From Prorocentrum cordatum (Eukaryota; Sar; Dinophyceae; Prorocentrales; Prorocentraceae), in the NCBI GenBank assembly GCA_963575745.1, contig CAUYUJ010006546.1:68251-132250 (forward strand): a stretch of DNA of 64,000 bases, written 5' to 3'. Below are positions 33,001 to 45,185 of this stretch, piece by piece. The notes under the pieces are model-generated. The model searched no databases and was not told the DNA's origin. It saw only the letters and a program-made list of their open reading frames with translations. Position numbers and translations under genes: made by a program. Every line of letters begins with the position of its first letter. The first letter of the stretch is position 1.

Positions 33001-33189
33001 AGCAAAGTCAGGGCACGTTGATGCGTCAACGAATGTCGAATGTGCTGCAAGACGCCCTCCCGTTGCATGCCAGCTCTGCCCCGGAGCGCATGCGTGGGCC
33101 TTCGCTCGTTTATGGCAACTGGTAACTGATACGTGCCCGCCCATGCCCATGCCCATGCCCGTCACGCCCTCTCGCGCACCACGTGCAAC

Positions 33190-33315
33190 GCGCGAACATA
33201 CAACATGCCAACATACCACATACCACATGCAAAGTGCAATTTACAACATACGAACATACAACATACGACATACAACATACAGCATACACCATACAACATG
33301 CGAACATACGCCGCT
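33190..33315. repeat. ACATACA minisatellite
   Basis: Degenerate ACATACAACATACGACATAC repeats with CACATGC variants. A TTGGGCGTCTTGG repeat follows (33370-33450), then unique DNA. Similar ACATAC repeats occur at 32535-32575. Confidence 0.85.
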
Positions 33316-34116
33316 CATGCCGAGGCGCACTCGGGCCGATCCCACATCTCCAAATCGCAGCCCTCAGGGATACCTTGGGCGTGCTGGGTGTCTTGGGCAT
33401 TTTGGTCGTCTTGGGTAAATTACCTGTCTTGGGCGTCTTGGTCGTTTTCGGGTGTATGTTAGGCGTCCCGGCAACTTCTTGGCACGTGGCGTCTCGGGCG
33501 TCTTTGGCGGTCTCCTGGAGTGGCCAAGTCAAGGAAGGCCCCGCCACCTCAGCGGGGCAAGGCTGCGGGGCTTGGGGCGCCCGGACACCAGATTCGAAGC
33601 CTCGGGGCCGCCAGGATTCCAGACTAAACTTCGGGCTCGTCTTATGGTCGCGGACGGGCGAGCGATTTCTGTTTGGGGTTGAGTGCAGACGCGTAACCGA
33701 GTTCAATCGGCGAACGGAGTAACGTTGCGCCGTGTGTTTTCACCTGTATCAAATATTTACGTTTCGCGTAGCACGGTTTCGTTTTTCGGATGGTTTGTTG
33801 TCTTGGTTTCTTGCGCATGTTCGCATATTGCCTGGGCACGCTGATTCATCGGACTTCTGAGGCAGGCATTGCGGCATTGCGCATTGCGCATTGCGCCCTA
33901 GGAACAACGACGCCGAATCATTGTGACGCTGCGTCGACCGCAGCGACGGGCGGCCCACCGGAGTTCGTCAGTGTATACGTGTATAATGTATGTATAAATG
34001 TACAATTGTATGATGTATGGTGTATGGTGTATGATGCATTCGTGTATTAGGTATGAGTTGCATTGATGTAAATTGCCTGGGCGCCGCAGCTTCCTTTCAG
34101 CGTCGTACTATGCACT

Positions 34117-34600
34117 ATGTTATCATGCTACTCTGCTTTCGCTGTTCGGCGGTGTGTCTTTACATGGTCACTGTCGTTGGTGGCCCGCTGCGCGGGTTGC
34201 GCTAGTTGTCCGCGGTCGGTGGCAATAGTTGCATATTATGCATCGGTTGTTGGGCGCTGTCTGCAGTCGTCGTATTATGTATTATGCGTTGTGGTTGGTT
34301 TGCTGTCTTTGTATTAATAGGTGGGCCCGTTGGTGCTCGAGGTATTACGTATTACTTGTTTTGGTCGTTGGCAGCGGTTGCATTAGTTGTCGTGGGTGGT
34401 TGGCAATAGTTGCATTTGTTGTTGGCGTTTGCTTGCAATGGGTGTATTAGTTGTCGCGCGCAGCTTGAAATATTTGTATTAATTTCTGGTGGTGCTCGGC
34501 ATTCGTTGCATAAGTTGCCGTGGGTAGTATCAATTGTCATATGGTTGTTTTTGATTTGTTGTAGTAGTTGCTTTCGTGGTCGCGGATCTAGTGTTATGGC
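34117..34600. repeat. Degenerate T/G-rich repeats
   Basis: Diverged units containing GGTTGCATTAGTTGTCGTGG, GGCAATAGTTGCAT, TTGTATTAAT and CGTATTATGTATTA at irregular spacing. Short open frames are Val/Leu/Cys-rich and unsupported. 33460-34116 is unique apart from a GCATTGCG run near 33865-33895. Confidence 0.55.
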
Positions 34601-34639
34601 GCGTCTGGGCGAATCAGATTATGCAAGTTCAAGTAGGAA

Positions 34640-35255
34640 TCCAATTCGAATCTGCCTCGGATACACGGAGTAATCGAGTGCGATAAGTCCGTGTATCCAA
34701 TTTGCAGGTTCCAAAAGGGATCGAATTAGAAACCTGCCTCGCATACACGGAGTAACCGAATTCGATTACTCCGTGTATCCGGTGCGCGGAGTAATCGAAT
34801 GCGATTATTCCGTGTATCCAAGATGCAGGTGCCAGCAGGAATCCAGTTATAATCTGCTTCGGATACACGGAGTAATCGAGGTCGATTGCTCCGTGTATCC
34901 AATGTGCAGGTCCCAATAGGACTCCAATTAGAATCTGCCTCGGATACACGGAGTAATCGAGGTCGATTACTGCGTGTATCCAATGTGCAGGTTCCGAAAG
35001 GAATCCAATTATAATCTGCCTCGGATACCCGGAGTCATCGAGGTCGATTGATCCGTGTATCCAATGCGCAGGTCCCAATAGGAATCCAATTTGACTCTGC
35101 CTCGGATACACGGAGTAATCGAGTGCGATTGCTCCGTGTATCCAATGTGCACGTCCCAGAAGGAATCCAATTCTAATTTGCCTCGGATACACGGAGTCAT
35201 CGAGTGCGATTGCTCCGTGTATCCAATGCGCACGTCCCAAATGGAATCCAAGTCC
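34640..35255. repeat. 81-bp satellite with hairpin core, about 7.5 copies
   Basis: GGATACACGGAGTAATCG and relatives recur at 34659, 34741, 34861, 34942, 35023, 35104 and 35185 (81 bp; an expanded unit near 34779 carries an extra palindrome). Each core pairs GGATACACGGAGTAAT with ATTRCTCCGTGTATCC, about a 16-bp stem and a 6-nt loop. The linker is AATGTGCAGGTCCCAATAGG plus AATCCAATTAGAATCTGCCTC. Minus-strand 27-residue repeats are by-products. Confidence 0.92.
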
Positions 35256-35344
35256 GCAGCTCGTGGTGCTGTCCAGCAGCCGCGCCGCGCCGGGTGTGTT
35301 TCCCGGGGGTGCCCGGAGCGTCCCGAACGGTCGTCGAGAGCCGA

Positions 35345-38340
35345 GCTTAGGAGGAGGAGGAGGAGGAGGAGGAGGAGGAGGAGGAAGCCAGAGGGGCAAC
35401 AGCCTTGGGCGTCGCGTCATGCGGGGGGTGATCAATAGGGGGGGGCAGCTAGGGCTGCAGAGAGCGAGGGCCCCGAAGTGGGCCCTTATGGAGGCCCTTT
35501 ATGGGGACCCCGTGGGGCCCCAGAGGGGGGCCCTGCCCAGGAGAGCCCACGCGGGGGCCTCCCAGGGGCCCGAGGAGTGCACACCCCCCAGTGAGCGGCG
35601 CCCAGCCACCTTGGAAAAAGGAGGAAAGATGTAACGGAATGGCAGGAGGGCGGGTCGGCGGGGAAGGCTGGGAAGTGGGGGGGGGAAGGGGGAGGAAGGG
35701 GGGAGGACGAACGAACCACCACAGCGGACAGCTGTCCCGACCTGCTGAGATCGCGTGGGTGAGGCCCTGACCTCCTGGAGACATATTCTATAGAATTACG
35801 CCTCATCCGCCGACCCCTTGATCAACTTGGGGATGTCGTGTTGCTGTCCTGGGGCGTACTTGTGTTGTCTTGTTTCTTTGGGTGGGCGGGCTCCCTCCGT
35901 GGACAATAGCAATGCCGCGCGCGGCGAAAAGCAGGGCACCCTGAAATGCAAGGCACGCAAATGATACCCATGCGAACGCCGGTGCCATGATCCGTAGAAG
36001 TACGACCAACGGGGGTGAGAGCGAGAGGGAGGACGAAACCGATGAATGAGGAAAGCCAAGCAGGAGAAAACGGAAGAGGAGTAGGAGGAGGAGGAGGAGG
36101 CGGGTGAGGGTGCGGGAGAGGCGGGGGAGGGTCATCGGCGGAGGAGGAGGAGGAGGGACGATTTGGTTTGGAGGCGTGTACTTTTTCCTGTCTCTGGCTG
36201 CGTTTTGGAAAGATGTCCGACACTTCGGAGAGCGTGTGCGTCGCCCTGGATGTCGAGACCCTGTGCAGGTGGTGTCTTTCCGTGCAATTTGTCATGGCCG
36301 TCGGTCCAAACCGGCTTGGTCGGGGGTCAGAATTTGAAGGGTGTGTCGCGGGGTCTTTTCGGAACGCTCTGGAGGCGGAGGCAATGTCAGATGGTGGAAG
36401 GATACTGTGTGGTCAGTGCGTTTGTCGTTGTTGACTTTCGAAGTGTTCGCCATGCGCACATGGAGAAATACCTGCGAACACCCGCGCTTGTTGACGGCAG
36501 GTCTCGGTCCAAAAATTGGACGAGTGGTTCTCGAATGGGACGCGGCGCATCCCGCCACCTTGCTTGTGTTGCAGGTATGCGGCCACACGGATGGTTCAGA
36601 GGATCTCGTGGGAAGCCAGACGGGGTCGCCTGGCAGGTTTTCTGTCTCTTTTGGTGTTTTTTTTTTTGGTGGGTTTCTGGGAGCCCCCGGAGGTTTTCTT
36701 GGAGATCCCTCGGGGCCTTTTAAGGGTGTTCTTGGAGCTTGCAGGGGGCGTCTTGGGGCCGAAGGCTCGAGAAGGTACCTTTTTGGATTCCGTCTCGGAG
36801 GTGTCAGAGGGCCCTCTTGGGCTGTCTTGGGGGCTTCGCAGGCTGTTGTTGGACCCTCTTCGACCCTTTTTGGGGGCCCCTGTGGCCGTCTGGGTGCGAT
36901 GTTGAAGGTTCCTTTGCCTGTTTTGGACGTTGTGAAAGCCGAAGTGGCGAGCATGCGAAACATGTTTGGTTTTCGAAGGGAATGGGCCCACTTTTTGTTT
37001 CTTGCGACCCTCTTAGGGCGCATCTGTGGGGCCCTTTTTTCGGAGCGTCTTGGCAGCTTCGGAAGCCGCCTGGATGCCATCCTGGGCGTCTAGGGTCGAT
37101 ATGTCGGCGAATCGTGGCCCCTGGGGACCGTCTGGGCAGCGTTTTGGTGTTGGGCCAGGCTGGGCGGAAGGGGGGGTGGGTCGAATTGCTGGTTTGGGGT
37201 CCAGGGGGGGGGGGATTATGGGGGGGGTCTCACCCGCCCAGAGAGCCACAAAAGGTCGGCGGATTTAAGCACATGCGTTGATGCAGGAAAGGGGGTTGAG
37301 AAAGGGAGGGAAGATGGGGTCCAGCCACGCGCAGAGGGGGGAAGGGGGGGAGAAGGCTTCTTTGAAACACCCCTGCTTCCTACAGTGCGGGGGCCGTGCC
37401 ATTTGAGGCCCGCGCTTTCTATAAGAAGCAGCCTCCTTCCAAGAAGCCTTCCCCCCTCCCCCTCTCCCCCCTGCGCGCGCCGCCAACGACGAGAGGGGGG
37501 GTGCCAGGGGAGGGGGGAGAGTGGGGCAGGGAACGGAGCGAGGGGGGTAGGGGGGGGCAGGGAGGGACGAAGGAGACGAGGCGGTGCTTCTGGTCATGGT
37601 AGCGACCACACTTCCAGGCGAGTTCGTCATCGTCTTCCGCACTTCCTCTCCCCACGGGCGGCGGACATCCCGATCCACGCCCGCGCGGTTTGGATTCCAG
37701 CGCGCGATCCTGTGGACACGTTCCGTGGGGGGGGTCCGCGACGATGCGCCCCGAATCCATGGGTTGACGGCCCAGATGCCTGCGGGGCCTCAGTCCTCCG
37801 TTGGCATCCGTTGTTTGTGTGTGCCTTGTTGCCAGACTGGTGACGTGCCCGCTTTCCACCACCACCACCACCACCAGAAGTTGGAGGGGGAGGGGTTCCT
37901 CCTCACCGTCGTCTTCTTTCTCTTCCTCATCTTCCACCGCCTTCCCCTCTCCAGCGTACAGTCGGGGCCCTGAAGAAGGAACCCTTTTCGTTGGGGAGGG
38001 GCTCCGCGTTCCTGCCTCAGGTTTTCCTTTGGTTTCCGATGGGAAATCGAAGTTCATCTTATGGAAAATAGAGGCCTCGTTCCTTATTTAGGGTTCCTTG
38101 GGTCAATGCCCCGACTGTATGGTGGTGGTGGTGGTGGAAAGAAGGCCCATCATCGCAGAAGCAAGCGCAGCACGATCAGCGCAGGGTTCCTACGTCGAAG
38201 TGCAGAGGGCGCACGGCCGTCACAGTGTCCGTCGGCGTTTTGGCAGCTGTGGCCTCTTGCCCCTCTGGTGTTGTCTTGCCCGGTCTCCGTGCAGAGTGGC
38301 GCGACGGAGCTTCGATTACAGTGTAATCAAAGCTGTGTCG
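35345..38340. other. Mixed repeats, no supported gene
   Basis: Contains a GGA run (35350-35390), the start of dispersed repeat X (35415), further GGA patches (36075-36160), and a 36640-37080 tract of GGGGGCGTCTTGGGG-like repeats related to 1446-1665. Also G-rich unique DNA (37160-37590), a CCA run (37858-37877) and dispersed repeat Z copy 2 (37970-38120). Long frames on both strands over 36290-37093 are Gly/Leu versus Pro/Arg repeat by-products. Confidence 0.6.
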
Positions 38341-38349
38341 CGCACAATG

Positions 38350-38545
38350 TCGGGGGCGGAAAAGAAGGGGGTGATGACTAGGGGGGGGTGTATATCATGG
38401 CGCGGGCCGTGATATTTCCCCAGATTTCATGGCGCCTCTTTTCATTTCATTACGTCCCTGGCCCCCCCGCTGGGCCGCGCGCGTGCCGCCGGTCATGATT
38501 TGCACCCCCCTTCTTGGACACCCCCCTCTTGGCCGCTCCCGAGAA
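38350..38545. repeat. Dispersed repeat X, copy at 38350
   Basis: GGGGGTGATGACTAGGGGGG then ATATCATGGCGCGGGCCGTGATATT (imperfect stem), then GGGCCGCGCGCGTGCCGCCGG, TCATGATTTGCACCCCCC, TTGGACACCCCCCTCTTGGC and CGCTCCCGAG. The last four also follow the copy at 15915-16205, so those two share about 170 bp. Confidence 0.75.
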
Positions 38546-38884
38546 TGTCTCGACTGCGCTTGGATTACAGTTTTTTATCACCGCGTAATCGTTGTGAACG
38601 TTCGCGGTGCAACGGTCGGGCTTTACGCGTTGTTAGTTCTCAGCGCCAGCGCGTTTTCAACATCGTTGTGGTCGGTCCTTGGATTTGAGTCAACGCGGCA
38701 GCGTTATCCTCGGCGCATCTGGTCCGTACGATGACTTTCGCGTGCGGCTCCGCCGGCGCAGGTGAGCATGCAGCCTTCGCCCTGGCGAGCACGTGCAGAG
38801 CTTGGCGTGCCTGGCCCGCTCAATCGCCGCCGACATGCAGCCGCCTGACACCGTGACTGATGGGCGCATCAATGTACATTCCTG

Positions 38885-38975
38885 GCCTCCTCCTCCTCCT
38901 CCCCCTCCTTCTCCTCCTCCTCCTCCTCCTCCTCCTCCTCCTCCTCCTCCTCCTCCCCCTCCTCCTCCTCCTCCT
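38885..38975. repeat. CCT microsatellite
   Basis: About 28 CCT triplets. 39000-39600 is GGA/GC-rich with no supported gene. Confidence 0.95.
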
Positions 38976-39644
38976 GGTCCCAACCACACCGTTCTGTCGT
39001 TGCAGCGCGCACGTGCAAGTAAGAGGCAACGGGCGACCGAGCACGCCAGGAGCGGACGAGGAGCGGATGCGACCAGATGGGGAAAGGAGGTGGGAGGAGG
39101 AGGAAGGGGGCAAGGAAAGGCAAGGAAGGGGATGAGGACGACGACGAGGCGCACGTTGGCAACCAGGAGGTCGCAGGTGCGCTTCAGGGAGGGGGGGGGA
39201 GGGGAGGGGGCAAGGAAGACGGCGGGAGGATGGAGGCAGGCGGAGGGAGGAGGGAGAGGGAGACAAGGATGGCAGGGACGAGAGAGGGGGGAGGCATGCG
39301 GAGACAGCACGAGGAGCGAGCAGGCTACGTCGCGCTATACGGCCTCCCTGGCCCAGGAGCCCCGTCAGGACAGGGGCGACGCGGAGGCGGCCCTGCCCGG
39401 GAGCAGGGGGGGAGGCACGGGCCGGGAAGAGGGGGCGGAGCAGCGGCGAGGGCAGAGGAAGACGCAGCACAGGAGGGGGAGGGGGTTGCGCAGGCGGCGG
39501 CCGAGGGGCAGGGTCAGGAGATCGCAAGGCATGGCTCAAGGGGGAGTGGATCAGTGACGGGTCCCGCTTCCACGGGGAATCGCGGACTTCCGCCGCCGAA
39601 GGAGGCGGTACAGGCCGCACTTTGGGGAGGGCACCTCCCCAAAC

Positions 39645-39678
39645 CCATGGATTTGGCGACCGCGCGCCAAATCCATGG
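39645..39678. repeat. Perfect 14-bp hairpin
   Basis: CCATGGATTTGGCG (39645-39658), loop ACCGCG, CGCCAAATCCATGG (39665-39678). GCACCTCCCCAAA lies just upstream. No gene beside it, so a terminator role is only a guess. Confidence 0.85.
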
Positions 39679-39829
39679 ATCGCTGATCCATGTTTGCGCG
39701 CTCCCGATAGGGGGGGGGGTGAATGCAAGTTTTCCTCATACCATGTGGATGTACAGAACGCGTCGTGTCGACGTCGGGTCAGACGTTCGTCCTTCGTTGT
39801 GTGTATCAGCCCTCCTGGTGCGCCAATTC

Positions 39830-40500
39830 TGGCACCCCTCTGGCGGATCGTGCCACAACGGCCTTGGCGTGCACCACTAAGAGCTGTATCTGCTGCCCCA
39901 GTTTAGGAGTTCGCTCATGGCCACCCTGCCCTGTCCTGCCCACCCCTCGCACGGATCTTGCCCCACAGTTTAGGGAGGCTAGTTATTGTTTCAGTCCGAG
40001 GTATCTGCATGGGCGTCATGTCGCCCATTTCGACACACTTCCCACCCGGATCGTGCCCCAGAGGGGGCTCCAGTTACGGCCCCAGTGGGGGAGCTCGTAT
40101 GGCGTCTTCTTTGGATTTCTTTCGGCACCCCTCGCATGGATCGCGCCACCTGGGGAGTTCCATTAGTTATCGTATGGCCCCAGTGCGGGACTTCATGGTT
40201 CCACGGCCTCAGTCAAGCACCGACCATGCCTTGTAGAGAATTCCAACCAGCATGGTCTCGCCTTGCATGCCGGTGTACTCAGACGGATCCGTCCTGCGCA
40301 GGTCCAGCCCAGTCAGCTCGTGCACGGCTCTCAAAAGGACCGCGCCCAGTGGGGAGTTGAATTTCGATTTGAGTTTGTGTGTGCGTGTGCCTTTGTTCGC
40401 TTGCTGCACTTATTCTGGCACGCACCCCTCCCACGGATCGTGCCACAACGGCCTTGGGATCGCGCCCCGTATGGACATCGAATGACGGCCCCAATGGGGG
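39830..40500. repeat. Diverged relatives of the 90-bp satellite
   Basis: Recurring pieces: TGGCACCCCTC or GGCACCCCTCGCATGGATCG, CGGATCGTGCCACAACGGCC, GGCCCCAGTGGGGGAGCTC. They resemble the CACACCCCTCACACGTTTCG and GGCCCCATAGGGAGCTCC pieces of the 29619-31412 satellite, but spacing is irregular. Probably old dispersed units. 40500-41030 holds no gene. Confidence 0.55.
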
Positions 40501-41037
40501 GTCTCATTTTTGCCTTGCCGAAGTGGAAGTGCATTCCCTTCATTTCCCAAGTCCTTTCAATCATTTCTCCGCGGTCTTCATACCGTCACATTTTGATTGA
40601 GGGGTCTAGGAATTAGTCTCCGAAGACCGTATGGGCGTGATGTGCACCGTGCCACATGTTTAATTTGGTATCGTGAGGGGTGCGTGTCGAGCTGCTGATT
40701 CGTTTTCCCGAGACAGACGTGGATATGCAGTATCGGTGTGACTTACTCCGCCAGCTTTTGGACATGCGTCCAGGCTGGCGCAACGCCGAACATTACACCG
40801 ACGATGGTATGTTTACGATGTTATACTCGTAATTCTCGGCGTGTGTGGGCGTCAGGCCACTAGGACAAGGGGTCCCTGACCGCGTATCCGAACAATCTAA
40901 GTAGTAGTCTCGGAGGTTGGGGGGTGAGATCGAAGTGGAACGGAGAGCCCCCCACCGGGAAATCGGTTTCGGTTTCGTGTTCGTGTCGTGCGTGCGGGCG
41001 AGGCGAAGCTGGGTGCGCGGGCGAGAGGAATTCATTA

Positions 41038-41808
41038 TGCTGTCGCTAGTGGTTCGCCAACATAAATGTTTCCCCCGCCGGCGCGTGTCAAGCGGTGGCC
41101 TGCATTGTCCCGTCGGTTGCCCGCCGTTGTCCTGTCTGTCGCTAGTGGTTCGCCAACAGAAATGTTTCCCCCGCCGGCGCGTGTCAAGCGGTGGCCCGCA
41201 TTGTCCCGTCGGTTGCCCGCCGTTGTCCTGTCTGTCGCTAGTGGCTCGCCAACATAGATGTTTCCCCCGTCGGCGCGTGTCAAGCGGTGGCCCGCATTTT
41301 CCCGTTGGTTGCCCGCCGTTGTCTTGTCTGTCGCTAGTGGTTCGCCAAGAAATGTTTCCCCCGCCGGCGCGTGTCAGGCGGTGGCCCGCATTGTCCCGTC
41401 GGTTGCCCGCCGTTGTCCTGTCTGTCGCTAGTGGCTCGCCAACATAGATGTTTCCCCCGTCGGCGCGTGTCAAGCGGTGGCCCGCATTTTCCCGTTGGTT
41501 GCCCGCCGTTGTCCTGTCTGTCGCTAGTGGTTCGCCAACAAATGTTTCCCCCGCCGGCGCGTGTCAAGCCTTGGCCCGCATTGTCCCGTCGGTCGCCCGC
41601 CCTTGTCCTGTCTGTCGCTAGTGGTTCGTCAACATAAATGTTTCCCCCGCCGGCGCGTGTCAAGTGGTATCCCGCATTGTCCCGTCGGTCGCCCGCCCTT
41701 GTCCTGTCTGTCGCTAGTGGTTCGTCAACATAAATGTTTCCCCCGCCGGCGCGTGTCAAGCAGTAGCCCGCATTGTCCCGTCGGTCGCCCGCCGATGTCT
41801 TGTCGTGA
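41038..41808. repeat. 96-bp satellite, 8 copies
   Basis: GCTAGTGG landmarks at 41045, 41141, 41237, 41333, 41427, 41523, 41617 and 41713 (mostly 96, twice 94 bp). Unit contains CGCCAACATAAATGTTTCCC, CCGCCGGCGCGTGTCAAGCG and CATTGTCCCGTCGGTTGCCC. 32-residue repeats in open frames are by-products. Confidence 0.95.
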
Positions 41809-41985
41809 GATCGATAGTGAGATCGATCGTGAAATTGATAGTGACACCGAAAGTGAGATCGATGGTGAAACCGAATGTGAGACCGAATGTTGGATCGATA
41901 GTGAGATCGATGAGCAGATCGATAGTGAGATCGATCGTGAAATTGATAGCGGCACCGAAAGTGATATCGATTGTGAATAGTAGCT
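41806..41985. repeat. 12-bp minisatellite GAGATCGATAGT
   Basis: About 14 degenerate copies (GAGATCGATAGT, GAAATTGATAGT, GACACCGAAAGT). Frames give Glu-Ile-Asp-Ser repeats. The ATCGAT core is self-complementary. Confidence 0.9.
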
Positions 41986-42251
41986 CGCTCGGTAGTAGCC
42001 TCCGCCCTCAGATTCGGTTGTGGCAAGGTCGGCCATCGACTAAAAAAAACGCGCCCGAGTCCAATTCTATCCTGTTTCTTTTCAGAGGCTCCATTCACCC
42101 CTGAACCCCATCTGCAACGGGCAGGCGGCCTTTCATCAACACTGTCGTCGTCGTCGCCATCTCGCCATGATCATCGTCACGCGCATCGTCGCCATCATCA
42201 TCAGCATCGTCCATCGGAATTCGTTCTCCGCCCGAAGCACTGGACTGTCAG

Positions 42252-42777
42252 TCCATCGGAACTCTTGGAGGGGTTGCCCGGCGCTGACGCTGGGCACCAG
42301 TCTCTGCCAGTGCATGTCCCGGCGCGGCTGCGGGGTGCCGGTGCGGAGGATGGTACACCAGAGGCGGACGCACGCCTGGTTGAGCTGGTCAGCCACTTTC
42401 TCTGGACGCACTACGGTGAGTTCGACCCGTCTTGGATTTCGCATAAGTGGACGGGCCGAGAGCCGCACGACAAGAGTGTGTACGCCGAGTTCAACAAGCT
42501 CCTGCCGCCGGGTGGCTTGAAGGCGTTCGTTCAGAGCCACCCGGAATTCGCATGGCGCCCCGGGGACCCGCGCCAGCCTGACAAAGGCATGGTCATCACG
42601 TGGGCGCTGCCAGTGCAGGCCGACACGGCACCAGGCGCTGCCAGTGCATTTGGCAGCAGTGTCCCTGCTGAGCAAGTGGCACTGCCCGCCACAAAAAGCC
42701 AGTCGTCTCCACCGACGCTGGGCGGAGGGTGCTCGTCAACGCCAGGCACTGCCAGCGTGACTCCCAAGGCAGGATAG
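42252..42777 (+). CDS. Terminal exon of an unknown protein (partial)
   Basis: Begins after the acceptor GGACTGTCAG at 42251 (phase 2: T, then CCA) and runs to TAG at about 42777, roughly 174 codons. Reads PSELLEGLPGADAGHQS, then a protein-like core (DARLVELVSHFLWTHYGEFD, then PSWISHKWTGREPHDKSVYA, EFNKLLPPGGLKAFVQSHPE) and a Ser/Thr/Pro-rich tail with SQSSPPTLGGGCSSTPGT. Trp/His-rich composition and absence of repeats argue for a real gene. No family recognised. The DNA motif CTGCCAGTGCA recurs at about 42303, 42607 and 42638, with near copies after the stop, hinting at local duplication. Upstream exon not found. Confidence 0.5.
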
Positions 42778-43002
42778 GAGAGGTCCGGACGCACGCACCA
42801 GGCCCTGCTAGTGCACGCGTCGTCGACCTGGACCGTCGTGGGGTGGGTGCCGCGTCGCGCAGCGGCAAAACGAATGACACAAAACGCCCAAGCGAAATAA
42901 CAAAAACAAGTCCGCCACGTCATCCTTATCATCATCGGCCATCAGCACCACATTCACCACGGTTGTCGTCATGAGCCCGCCCCCTCCCCCCCCCACGCAC
43001 GC

Positions 43003-43004
<2 letters not shown>

Positions 43005-43049
<45 letters not shown>

Positions 43050-43080
43050 ACACGCACACACACACACACGCACGCAACCT
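43005..43080. repeat. CA dinucleotide run
   Basis: About 33 CA units with GCACG interruptions. Confidence 0.97.
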
Positions 43081-43149
43081 CCTTATCACCCGCAGGGGGT
43101 CGTATAGGTAGTTCCTCATTGCATGTACCTCCGACGAGCACGGCGTCTT

Positions 43150-43530
<381 letters not shown>

Positions 43531-44164
43531 ACTCCCATTGCATCCAGCAGCATGGGAAGGGTGTGATAGGGATGAGTTGGGAGGCGGGACAAGGGAATGC
43601 TGGAGGAAGGGCGAAGAAGGCTGCGGGGTGGGTTGTGGCGCAAGGTCATCACCATTGACCGCAAATCGAGTCAGAACTCGTCTCATTCAGACTCTCCACA
43701 CGAGGGAATGGGATAAACAAGTTGCATCTATGTGGGTGGAAGCTAGAGGCATGATATCCGAAGGGGGCACGGACGCATGATGGTTGCGAAAAGAGGACCC
43801 ATCCTTGATAGTGATTGATCGAAGCTGCGAGCGCCACGTCGTGATCCCCTCCTCCACATATTATTATGGCCCTGCCAACGCATGCGCTCCTCGGGGTGCG
43901 TACGCACTTCAACGTGGCGGCGCCCCCGAAGGCACGCAGAGGGCACGCGTGGCGACGGGGGCGTCGCCACGCAGAGCTTCTAAAGACCAAACATTTTGAA
44001 CAACAGTTTTTTCCACTACCAAAGTACTTGTTCATGTCGGAATCGAGGCCTGCGTGGGTCTTCGGAAAAGGTCAGCGGCACTAGTCTAAGGTGTGCCGTG
44101 TTTCATCCTGCCCCTCCTCTATCCATCGCTCCCCGTCCTGCCCCACAATACCACAATTCCGCCT

Positions 44165-45180
44165 GACGCTGTCCGGGCGCCCGGGCGGCCCGGGCGTCCG
44201 GGCGGCTGGGCGCCCGGGCGTCCGGGCCGCCTGGGCGTTCGGGCGCCGGGCGCTCTGGGCGCCCGGGCGGCCCGGGCGTCCAGGCGGCAGGGCGGCTGGG
44301 CGCCGTCCGGGCATCCCGGCACCCAGGCGTCCGGGGCGCCCGAGCGGCCGCGGCGTCTGGGCGGCTGGAGGCCCGGGCGTCCGGGGCGTTCGGGCGCCGG
44401 GCGCTCTGGGCGTCCGGCCGCCCTGGCGGCCCGGGCGTCCGGGCGGCTGGGCGGCTGGCGCCGTCCGAGCATCCCGGCGTCCTGGCGTCCGGGCGCCCGG
44501 GCGGCCCGGCGTCCCGGCGGCTGGGCGCCCGGGCGCCCGGGCTGCCCGGGCATCCGGGCGCCGGGCGCTCCGCGGTCCGGGCGCCCGGGCGCCCGGACCG
44601 CCGCCCGGGCGTCCGGGCGCCGGGCGCTCTGGGCGTCCCGGCGGCCCGGGCGGCCCGGGCGCCGGGGCGTCTGGGCCGCCCCGGCGTTCGGGCGCCGAGC
44701 CGCTCTGGGCGTCCGGGCGGCCCGGGTGGCCCGGGCGTCGGGGCGGCTGGGCGGCTGGGCGGCGCCCGGGCATCCGGGCGGGAGTCCGGGGCGCCTGGGC
44801 GGCCGCGGCGTCCGGGCGTCGGGGCGCCCGGCGGCCGCGGCGTCGGGCGGCTGGGCCCGGCGTCTGGGCCGCCCGGCTTTCGAGCGCCGGGCGCTCTGGG
44901 TGTCCGGGCGGCCCGGGCGGCCCGGGCGTCCGGGCGGCTGGGCGGCTCATGGGCGCCGTCCGGGCATCCCGGCGTCCGGGCGTCCCGGGCGCCCGGTCGG
45001 GCCCGCGGCCCGGGTGGGCGTGGGCGTCCGGGCGGCGGCGGCTGGGCGTCGTCCGGGCATCCCGGCGCCCGGGCGTCCGGGGCGCCCAGGCGGCCGCGGT
45101 GTCCGGGCGTCTGGGCGGCTGGGCGCCCGGGCGTCCGGCCGCCTGGGCGCCCGGGCGCCGGGCGCCACGGGCGCCCATGG
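44165..45180. repeat. CCGGGCG array (left)
   Basis: About 1 kb of near-pure GGGCGTCCGGGCGGCTGGGC and GGGCGCCCGGGCG permutations, over 85% G+C by eye. Three overlapping plus frames and a minus frame of about 370 codons exist, all Gly/Arg/Ala/Pro repeats. Stops abruptly at the AT-rich edge at 45185. The same family is at 58040-58080 (short) and 61690-62105. Confidence 0.93.
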
Positions 45181-45185
45181 GCTTC

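Noticed and set aside
36292-37093. Opposed ORFs of about 250-262 codons
   Set aside because: Follow the CTTGGGGGC-type repeat: Gly/Leu/Trp on one strand, Pro/Arg/Lys on the other. No family motif.
38869-39728. ORFs of up to 302 codons on the minus strand
   Set aside because: Composition is dominated by the CCT/GGA run and GC-rich simple sequence, with both strands equally open.
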